Source: Madurella fahalii
Lineage: Eukaryota; Ascomycota; Sordariomycetes; Sordariales
Direction of reading: 5' to 3'
DNA: 64,000 nt
NCBI GenBank assembly: GCA_029876055.1
Contig: CM056878.1
Span: forward strand, 124,001-188,000
Part shown: positions 55,899 to 64,000 of the stretch, piece by piece
Layout: each line of letters opens with the position of its first letter
Numbering within the stretch: the stretch's first letter is position 1
Translations under genes and position numbers: made by a program
The notes under the pieces: generated by a model
What the model was told of the DNA's origin: nothing
The model's input: only the letters and a program-made list of their open reading frames with translations
Databases searched by the model: none

Positions 55899-57279
55899 AT
55901 GTCTCTCCCAAAGACGTACAAGCGGGCCGTCTTCCAGGCGGCTGGTTCTCCTCTCACTCTTGAGGAAGCTCCTTTGGAACTTCCCGGGCGAAACGAAGTA
56001 CTTGTGAAGGTCGAGGCCTGTGGAGTCTGCTACTCCGATACGTTTACACAACACAACAGTATGGGCGGCGGCTTGTAAGTGATACACTCTTCAGTAACTG
56101 GGGAGCATTGCGACGGTTTATTGACCTGTATTCATAGCCCTTTCATCCCCGGACACGAGATTATTGGCCGTGTTGCTGCAGTTGGTAACAGTGTCACGGC
56201 CTGGAAAGTGGGCGACCGCATTGGCTCTGGTTGGCACGGTGGCCATGATGGTGAGTCTTAATCCACCTTGCACTAGACGAGCTATTGGATTGACCAGTTT
56301 TGCTGCGAAGGAACTTGCAGGACTTGCAGAAGGGGCATTTACCACATGTGCGACAACCAGGTCATCAACGGAGTCACTAAGCCTGGCGGATGTAAGTACT
56401 TTCCGGGGCGCTTTTATGTCCTGCCGTAGTTAACGCACGCTCTAGATGCCGAATACGTCCTCATCCGGTCCGAGGCTGGTGTTCCCATTCCTGAAAGCAT
56501 CGACGCAGCCAAGTACGCTCCTTTCCTCTGCGCTGGCGTCACAGTCTTCAACTCGATCCGGCGCATGAACGTTGGCCCCGGTGAGACGGTGGCAATCCAG
56601 GGGCTCGGAGGCCTCGGCCATCTGGGGATCCAGTACGCCAACAAGTTCGGCTACCGCGTCGTTGCCATCTCGCGTGGCTCGGACAAGGAAAAATTCGCTC
56701 GGGAGTTGGGCGCCCACGAGTATATCGACACGTCCAAGGTCGACGCTGGCGAGGCCCTCAAGGCGCTCGGAGGAGCAGCGCTTATCGTGACCACAAATCC
56801 AGACGGCGACCGGATGCCTCAACTCCTGAAGGGCCTCGGGCCGCTAGGGAAGCTGCTAATTCTCTCGGGTATGTTTTGGCTACCGGGGTAAGGACAACGG
56901 AAGCTAACCACGTCGGTAGTTCCTGGAGATATTCCCGTGGATACCGGCCTCATGGTAAGACATAGTTTACTCCGTTGGCAGTACCACGTATATGCTAATC
57001 AAGTCTATTCATACTAGATCCGATACGGTTTATCGGTGCAGGCATGGCCAACCGGGCACGCAACAGACATGGAAGAGACTATCCAATTCACACAGCTGCA
57101 GAACATCGACTGCATGATCGAGAAGTTTCCGCTGGACAAGGCAAACGAGGCTTTCAGTACGTCCCCTTGTGCAGAATTTGCTCTCATCACATGATGTATA
57201 CCTTAGCTAACGCTTCCGCTCCGTAGACGCGATGCTTAGCGGTAAGGTACGCTTTAGAGCCGTCATTACCATGGATTGA
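55899..57279 (+). CDS. zinc-containing alcohol dehydrogenase, seven exons
   Basis: A medium-chain NAD(P)-dependent dehydrogenase of 339 residues. Exons are 55899-56074, 56138-56250, 56311-56391, 56446-56868, 56920-56954, 57018-57156 and 57227-57279. The splicing is supported by the continuous protein, for example GGGFPFIPGHEIIGRV, HDGTCRTCRRGIYHMCD, KPGGYAEYVLIRSE, LLILSVPGDIPVDTGLM and NEAFNAMLSGKVRFRAVITM. Intron 2 needs an AAG acceptor (56308-56310); the CAG upstream directly follows the TTGAC branch site and shifts the frame. Catalytic zinc ligands are Cys44, His65 (GHE) and a Cys in PFLCAGVTV. At the structural zinc site the first of four cysteines is Asp96, with Cys99, Cys102 and Cys110 kept. 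The cofactor fold is GLGGLGHLG. It probably interconverts primary alcohols and aldehydes in the cytosol, and forms a trio with the upstream regulator and reductase. Confidence 0.94.
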
Positions 57280-58886
57280 ACATGCGGAATTTGTTCTGGA
57301 GTGGAAGGGACACAGGCAAAAGACACTGAACCGCAACCGCTCACTGGCTTCCACATGTATAGCATGAACTAGGAGAGGGCTCGTTTAGCGTGTGTGTGTG
57401 TACGATTGTCACAATCAGGTCAGGCAGAATTATACAAGTTGCACTCCAATCCAAGACGAACTTGCTGTAATGCCCAAGGCGCTGAAGTACCGTGTTGATT
57501 ATGGTTTTGGTTAATTATAGCTAATTATGGAATCCGCTTTCTGCTTGCTATGATGTATGACAATGTCCCAGGACAAGACAGTTTGAGTTCGTACTTTGCG
57601 CGACCATTGACTGACAGTATCGGACAGTTGGGAGGCGAGACCATTCAAAGAGGGCGTTTATGTGCACAAGACTTCATTTGGGTATCATAGCCGAGCATAG
57701 AGTCTCGGGAAGGCGGGGATGATGGTGGGTTCTTTCAGAGGACAACAAAACGGCAAATCAAACTCAGAATGTTGGCGTTGCTGAGCCACAGGACCCCAAT
57801 TACATTGCGTACTCAAACACCATGACATGTGTGAATGATAGCAGAGCTCCCATTTTAGTCTTAGCACTGCAAGACGTGTCGAATCGGTATATGCTAAATT
57901 CATGAAGCCAGATTCCCGAAATCCTTGAGCTGCGCCGAGCCCTGCTCTGAGGCCGAAGGGTTGCTGCGTTGAGTTTAATATTCCAGTTTCAAGATACGTA
58001 GGGATGCGGAGGGGGAGGGTACTTAAAGGAGGGATCAAGCAGGGAAAGACAAAAATAGAAATTAAACCCTGGATAGCCACAATTAAGATCAACTGGATAC
58101 ATTTGCCATTTGCCGTAATTGCAACTGTACTCGTATCAACCGGAACTCAACAGCTAGAAGACGGTGGCTGGTGAAGACAAGACAGAACGCAAACACTGTA
58201 TTCGCACGCAATTCGATGCAAGTTGGGCGCATCTCGCAAGAGCTTGCAGGTTGCATCCCGTTGCCAACAACATCAGAAACTTCGGAACCTGGCAGGGAAC
58301 AAAACATCGGACTGGCGTGGTGGGGGGCCTGTCGGGCCAATGGTAGCTGGCTATGCCGGATTAGGCTAATTAGACGAGACAACTTTGGGGGGCGCCGCTC
58401 CGGCACAGCCAGTGATCGGAATTCCCTGTGGGATTCGACTCCGCCGCTCTCCCTTTTTCCACAGCAACGCATTCCTCGAAAGCATCGCCTGGCGCACACC
58501 AACAGCCGAGCAACCACAGGGCTGGGATGGCCCGGCAGCCGCAACACGCTTTATGACGATTCTTCAGCCTCTATCCGTTCGTTGATACATCTCACTCTCG
58601 TTACCCCCACCTTCGCTCAGTTACTAGCTCTTTCTTGTGCGGACTTCTCGGTCCCCGTGGACGTGGAATCCGGAGCTGACGAGAGACGCTTGCGTCCCTT
58701 TGCCGTCTCATTTGCTGCCATTGTTGTCGAAACACTATCACCGTTCCCACTTCGCGCCCAGCATCGGCCGCCCGCTTGTTGTCCCGCTCCGCAATACTAG
58801 CACATTCCTCTACCGTCGCATCCTCCCCGCGAAGCCTCGAGACGATCTTCCGGCGGGGGCCCTGACCGGCCGTGCCATCCCTAACC
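57280..58886. other. intergenic, promoter and leader of CHS7
   Basis: Contains a short GT run at 57390-57401 and a GC-richer, pyrimidine-rich part from about 58370 that is probably the CHS7 promoter and leader. Open frames on either strand show no motif. Confidence 0.5.
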
Positions 58887-59949
58887 ATGGCCTTCGGAGA
58901 CTTTACCGACATCTGCCGTATGGCACCGTTGCCGCTATGTTCCTCAATAGGTCCGATAACGTCGATTGCGAGCGGCGTGGGCATCGAGCCCGACTGCTTC
59001 GCCCGGAACATTGAGCTGGCAAACACCATCATCTTCCAGGGTGCTGCGAGCGCCATGCACATCATTGCGCTGGTCATGACGGTGGTCATGGTCTTGCATG
59101 TACGGGGCAAGTTCACGGCAGTTGGTACGCATGCATGCTGCACCTAGGGTCGAGAGACAGCCGCTGACAGACACGGGATTGCGCGCAGGCCGGAAGGAGA
59201 TCACTGCCTTCTTCTACCTCTACATGCTCCTCACCTTCTTGTCGCTCTGTATCGACGCCGGAGTGATACCGCCGGGTTCGCCGCCCTACCCATACTTTGT
59301 CGCCGTCCAGTCCGGCCTCACATCCGCCATGGTGACGTGCCTCTTGATCAACGGGTTCGTGGGCTTCCAGCTGTACGAGGACGGGACGCCGCTGTCGCTC
59401 TGGATGATGCGCCTCTGCTCAGCCGCCGCCTTCGTCATCTCGTTCCTGGTCGCCCTGGCCACCTTCAAGTCGTGGGCCGGGCTGGGCCCCACCAATACGA
59501 TCGGGTTGTTCGTGGTGCTCTACATGCTCAACGCGATCCAGCTGTTTGTGTACGTGGTGATGCAGATCCTCTTGGTGACGCGCACGCTGCAGGACCGGTG
59601 GCCGCTGGGCGACATCGCCTTTGGCGTCTTCTTCTTCGTCGTCGGGCAGGTGATCCTGTACGCCTTCAGCCGGCCGCTCTGCAACGCCATCAGCCACTAC
59701 CTAGACGGCCTGTTCTTTGCCACGACGTGCAACCTGCTTGCCGTCATGATGGTGTACAAGTACTGGGACTCGATTACTAAGGAGGATCTGGAGTTCTCGG
59801 TCGGCATGAGGATGAACAACTGGGAGGTCAAGGAGTTGCTGCCCGAGGAAGACCGCCGCGCCACGGTATACAACGAGGACCCCTACGGCCAGTCCAGCGC
59901 CTACGACAACTCGTTTACACCGAGCCCGAATCGGCATTCGCGTTACTAA
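58887..59949 (+). CDS. CHS7: chitin synthase export chaperone Chs7, two exons
   Basis: A polytopic endoplasmic-reticulum protein needed for class III/IV chitin synthase (Chs3-type) to fold and leave the ER. Exon 1 is 58887-59124, intron 59125-59188 (64 nt, GTACGC donor, CGCTGAC branch site, GCAG acceptor), exon 2 is 59189-59949, giving 332 residues, the usual family length. Exon 1 encodes MAFGDFTDICRMAPLPLCSSIGP and IELANTIIFQGAA. Exon 2 encodes GRKEITAFFYLYMLL, LINGFVGFQLYEDGT, FKSWAGLGPTNTIGLFVV, TLQDRWPLGDIAFGVFFFV and the very conserved CNLLAVMMVYKYWDSITKED followed by NNWEVKELLPEEDRRATVY. About seven transmembrane helices are visible. The start is the ATG giving MAFGDF; an in-frame ATG five codons earlier is less typical. 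Confidence 0.97.
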
Positions 59950-61598
59950 GCTGCCTGTGGCGCGCTGCAACTCTACGGCAGAGGGCTCACTTATTTAAGG
60001 GGGGAAACGGGAAATGAGCAAAACGAAGGGTCGGTTGCTCAGCGCCCACGTTTCTTATTAATTTTTATTTCTGGAAAGGAATGGAATGCGATGACGTTTT
60101 AGTTTCTGTTTCATCAGCATCAGCGTGTTGGCTGGTTTTTCCGTTCTGGCGTTGGCTTGGCTTGTCGGGTGGGAAATGAACGTTCTTGCAAGACGGGGGG
60201 TGGGGAGGGAGGGGCTGCGTCAGCGGGGATGGAACTCTCAGCATGACATTGGTAATACTGTTTACTCGCATTCCTTAGTTTCTGATGGCATAGCATGTCG
60301 GTATATAGTCTACTTTAGTTATAAGCTAATCATGTTCGGGTGGTGCACTTGGCGGTCTCGTCTGTGGACGTGATATGTGCATGGGATCGCGATGCGCGGA
60401 TCGAGTTGCTCATAAGCCCCTGGCCCCCATCACCATTTGTGGTCCTCCATGAAAGATGGGTTGGTGAAACGCCAAATAGGTAACAACTTGCTGTGCGTGG
60501 CTAACCATAAGAACGACTGATGTATGTGTGCTCCCTTGCAGGTATATTTCTCTCGAGGCAAGTGGTTCAAAGTAAAATGTTTGGGCTCGGACGTATATAC
60601 ACCTCAGGTACAGTACCAGGCAATCAGCTCAAGAGCAGGCGGTGCCTTGCTAGATTGGGGGTCCCCTGAAGCGAACTGAAAACCAATGCAATTCGCTGCC
60701 GGCATGCCGCGGCGGCACCTATCCCCACAGGCACCTTCACCACTGGCATCATCCCCCGGTAGCCTGAACAGCCTGCTGAACCACCGATCACAGCGGCCCG
60801 ATCTATTTTTCTTGCAGTGGCTGGCAGACAAAGTGAGGATCACATCTGCCTCATATGAGGGTTGGAATCCCATTCAGCCCCTTTTTCATCGCAATTAAAA
60901 TCCCCGGCGGTCACGCTTATTGCCCAGCGACCGCGTCACATCTAGATCGCCCTGTGCAGGGAGGGCGTGCCCGATACCTCCGTCGAGATAAGGCACCTTG
61001 CGTACTTAGCGCCCAAAGGAGTCTTCAGACTGATTAGCGCTTCGTGGTGATCGGGGGCGATTCTCCCTTCGACATCATCATCACCACCGCGCGGGCCATC
61101 GGGTTGCTGCAACACATTGACTTTCACTCTCTGCCTCTTTTACCTCGTGACGCCCTGTCAATTGATTGCGCCTTCCTATCCGCCCTGCCTTACCGTCTTC
61201 CGCCGGCTTCCATCGCCATCGGTGCTGGGTGAAGATCGCGAACCCAAGGTGAATGAACACATCCGGGAGTTCGGTGGTCCCCGTGCCTCTCCATAATTAG
61301 CGGCACTGAAACTTTCGGTAGGCGCCTTCATTGCGACCCCGCGCTAATTTCTGCCAGCAGACAATAATTCTCAGCTGCGCATCTTTCCTGATGGGCTAGA
61401 TCGGTCAGTCAGCCCTCATTGACCGGGTCGGACATAGGTTGGTGGAACCAGGCAACATACATCCAATACACTAGTTGGTACGGGAGGTGCCGGACCCAAG
61501 TCCGGCCAAAAGCCACATCTCTTTCTCACATTATCAGGCGCTATTCCCATCTCATTTCCCTTTGCCTGCCTGCCGGTTCGCCACACCATCGCGCAAAA
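59950..61598. other. intergenic, no gene seen
   Basis: 3' flank of CHS7 followed by the promoter of the DUF3716-like gene. No coding or RNA gene was recognised. Confidence 0.5.
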
Positions 61599-64000
61599 AT
61601 GGAGACGACGTCGTCGGGGGCAGACGAGTCGACGTGGGATGAGATTGAGAAGAATTACTTTGAGTCGATGCGCGTGCACCGCCAGCAGCAGAGACGTGTT
61701 CTCGAGGACGAGTACCGCGCCAAGAACAATGAGATCAAATCCGCCATGCTGGACAACTTCCGGGCCCAGTCCGAACTCCGCCGCCAGCTCCAGGCGCTGA
61801 AGGAGGAGCACAAGGCCAAGGAGGCGGCACTCAAGACGTTGGAGATTGAATTTGAAGCGGTTCTGAATGCTCAGGAGGAGGACAACGCGCGTGAAGATGA
61901 AATGAGGCTTGCGTGGTTCAGGAAGTTCCGGCGGGGCGGCTTGGCGTACCGGACTGCTGATGCGTCTCGGCAGGAAGATCCGACTGGGCCCGATGGGATG
62001 GGGGACGCTGGCAAAGTGGTTCACGGGTGCGAGCAGGAAGCCCTGACCGCGGATAGCGAGATGCCGGATGCTAGAGAGGTGGGCAACGGGCGCGTGGGCA
62101 ACGGGCATGGGCCCAAAGGGTCCGAGGCGGAGAATGAGATGATGATGGACACCGCGGGAGAGAATGGTCAAGACCAGCACGACGTGGAGGTAATCGGCGG
62201 ACCTGAATTGCCTGAGGAGATTGGGGCTACACGTCCTGACCAGGAAGCCAACGGCACCGAGGCCGTTGAGGAACCCTGCCAGCCACCAAGAATCGAAGAC
62301 GTGCCGGCTGACAAAGAGGAACCAGATCCCAAGACTGGTGAAGAGCGTGCAGTGACGCCCGACGTCGGTGCACCGGCTGACAATGGCACGAATGGTGTTG
62401 TGGTCCCCAATGGCGCATCAATAGCGCCCGCAGTACCAGGTTCACCCTCATCATTGTCGTCAGAGTTGAGTTCACGGCACACAACACCGGCGTTGGACAC
62501 GCCCGTGTCCCAGGCCAAAGAGCCGACAAGGCCAGCAACCCCGGCAGACATCCCGTCGGATGCTGTCGAGGTCTACGACGAGTCGGGCGAGCTAGTCGGC
62601 CAGCTGCTCCCTATTGATAGGAGTAACCAACTCGTCGAGCGAATCATGAATCTGCCTATCAAGCGGCCCGTCCGGCTCCGTAAAGGTCGCAAGTTCACTG
62701 CCCAAGACCTCGAGTTGACCCGCCACCCCCCAGCCGACGACAAACGGGGCGCCAAGTGGCTGAGCTTCTATATTCAGGCGACGGGTGAGGTGCAGGCGAG
62801 ACCGTGCCAGGGCTGCTCCATCAACAACGGTCTATATCAGGAATGTATCGTCGTGGATGACGGAGACTTCCCTCGGTGCGGCAACTGCGAATGGAACAAG
62901 CGCGGTTGTCACGGTGCTTCTCTGCAATCAACGCGTCCCAGGTCTCGCCAGAGCGCCTCCGGCAAGTCACCCGGCAAACTGCTTTCGCCGGAAAGCAGTT
63001 TCACGCCCGCCAACGGCGCATCTAAGAGCGGAAATATCAAAGAAGAAGAAGGCAGCAGCCTTGAGGCTGTTAGTGCGGTGAAGAAAGCGCTACGTAGGCC
63101 GCTCCCAGACATGCGAAAAGCGCACTCGCAGGTCGCGACGCCATCCGCGGCGACCCCCTTAAATCGATCACCAGATATAGACGACGACGATGACGACGAC
63201 GATAGGACCCCGAGGCTACCCGAGATCACCAAGGCGGTGCTGTGCCTCCGCGACGATGGGATGGTGTTCACGGACCCGCCCATGATGCGAGGAGTCCCCC
63301 TCGCAAAGATTGGCCCGGATCATCCGTACTGGGAGAGCGACTGGGTGCCAACTGAGGAGATCGTGGAGCCGATACTGCAAAAGTACCAGGAGAAGTACGA
63401 GAAACTCGAAGAAGATGGATCGAAGCCCCGAGACAAGCACCTAGCGCACCGGGACGCCAAGCGAGGCCGCACCATTCTCAAGTTCTTGCGAGAAGGCGAC
63501 TTGCACCCGTATCAGCTCGTCGGGAAGGAGGTGCTCAACCCGAAAATCACCACCTACGAAGCGCTTTACAGGATGGCGCAGCTGCTCATGGAGGATCTGC
63601 CCAAGTTCAACCTCGATATCACGCCATCCGAGTGGCTACGCCACCGCATACATGAGGTCTACCTGGAGAAGGGCAACAAGTTCAACCTGTCGCACTGGCT
63701 AGAAAAGGCCTATAGCGACCCCAAGGTTGAGCAGGGTCGAGAAATGAACGGCTTGCCCAACATCGGCCGCCCGCCGGCCCATCGTAAATCCAAGGGCGGC
63801 GGCGGCGGCGGAGGCGGCGGCGAGTCGGCCAGAAGGAAGACGGCACCGCGGGCTCTGAAGCGAAAGGAGCCGCACGCGACGCCCGAATCGACACCGCAGC
63901 GCGTATACAACACGGCCAGCAGTAGTAAGCCACCGTCGGCGGCAGCAGCAACTCCAGCCTCAGCGACGGCGCAGCACAAGGCCAAGGGCAAGGCGAAGAT
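61599..64000 (+). CDS. DUF3716-like cysteine-motif protein, 3' end beyond window
   Basis: From the ATG at 61599 the frame is open to the window edge, 800 codons without a stop. Residues 1-110 are a charged coiled coil (YFESMRVHRQQQRRVLEDEY onward). Residues 110-310 are acidic and disordered. At about 403-432 lies a cysteine cluster (CQGCSINNGLYQEC, then CGNCEWNKRGCHG) matching the layout of fungal DUF3716 proteins, whose function is unknown. A Ser/Lys-rich linker and an Asp run (about 528-535) follow. A second, better-ordered block runs from about 545 to 720 (PEITKAVLCLRDDGMVFTDP, ITTYEALYRMAQLLMEDLPK, SEWLRHRIHEVYLEKGNKFN), then a poly-Gly stretch and a basic tail. It is probably nuclear, given the basic tail and zinc-like motif (inference). 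The true C-terminus is not visible. Confidence 0.85.
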   Translation, partial: METTSSGADESTWDEIEKNYFESMRVHRQQQRRVLEDEYRAKNNEIKSAMLDNFRAQSELRRQLQALKEEHKAKEAALKTLEIEFEAVLNAQEEDNAREDEMRLAWFRKFRRGGLAYRTADASRQEDPTGPDGMGDAGKVVHGCEQEALTADSEMPDAREVGNGRVGNGHGPKGSEAENEMMMDTAGENGQDQHDVEVIGGPELPEEIGATRPDQEANGTEAVEEPCQPPRIEDVPADKEEPDPKTGEERAVTPDVGAPADNGTNGVVVPNGASIAPAVPGSPSSLSSELSSRHTTPALDTPVSQAKEPTRPATPADIPSDAVEVYDESGELVGQLLPIDRSNQLVERIMNLPIKRPVRLRKGRKFTAQDLELTRHPPADDKRGAKWLSFYIQATGEVQARPCQGCSINNGLYQECIVVDDGDFPRCGNCEWNKRGCHGASLQSTRPRSRQSASGKSPGKLLSPESSFTPANGASKSGNIKEEEGSSLEAVSAVKKALRRPLPDMRKAHSQVATPSAATPLNRSPDIDDDDDDDDRTPRLPEITKAVLCLRDDGMVFTDPPMMRGVPLAKIGPDHPYWESDWVPTEEIVEPILQKYQEKYEKLEEDGSKPRDKHLAHRDAKRGRTILKFLREGDLHPYQLVGKEVLNPKITTYEALYRMAQLLMEDLPKFNLDITPSEWLRHRIHEVYLEKGNKFNLSHWLEKAYSDPKVEQGREMNGLPNIGRPPAHRKSKGGGGGGGGGESARRKTAPRALKRKEPHATPESTPQRVYNTASSSKPPSAAAATPASATAQHKAKGKAK

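Noticed and set aside
1..64000. Dispersed 5S rRNA genes or CRISPR arrays
   Set aside because: No 5S core sequence and no regularly spaced repeats with unique spacers were found by reading; the 9-bp repeat is a simple minisatellite.

Overview
The window is nuclear DNA of a filamentous ascomycete, most likely a sordariomycete. The evidence is short spliceosomal introns (about 50-107 nt, GTRNGT donors, CTRAY branch sites, YAG acceptors), GC-rich genes in GC-poorer spacers, Zn2Cys6 regulators, and a chitin synthase export chaperone (Chs7), a Clg1-type cyclin and an alpha-arrestin of Pezizomycotina type. There are no operons, ribosomal RNA genes or CRISPR arrays. Exon boundaries below were assigned by eye from splice signals, reading-frame continuity and family motifs.

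Left part (1-9 kb): a secreted SurE-type phosphatase (two exons, minus), a truncated UbiA-type prenyltransferase ending in a 9-bp tandem repeat, a spliced gene for an 89-residue secreted protein with ten cysteines, an unclear stretch at 6.2-6.9 kb, a T20G18 homopolymer, and a secreted conserved hypothetical.

9-21 kb: an MFS drug-type exporter diverges from a Zn2Cys6 regulator. Then come a small single-pass membrane protein, two tandem tRNA-Thr(AGT) genes (one with a 7-nt intron), two conserved hypotheticals, a thioredoxin, and a SnoaL-like protein.

21-47 kb: a 1019-residue coiled-coil protein (minus) and a Clg1-type cyclin (plus) diverge from a gene-free region of 12.2 kb. The cyclin converges on a large PY-motif alpha-arrestin (minus).

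47-64 kb: after a 4-kb gap come three co-oriented genes, aldo-keto reductase, Zn2Cys6 regulator and zinc alcohol dehydrogenase, which look like a small redox cluster. Each of the three needs one intron with an AAG 3' splice site. Next are Chs7 and a DUF3716-like protein that runs off the right edge.

The best leads are the cysteine-rich secreted protein, the redox trio with its unusual acceptors, the twin tRNA genes, and the 12-kb empty divergent region.
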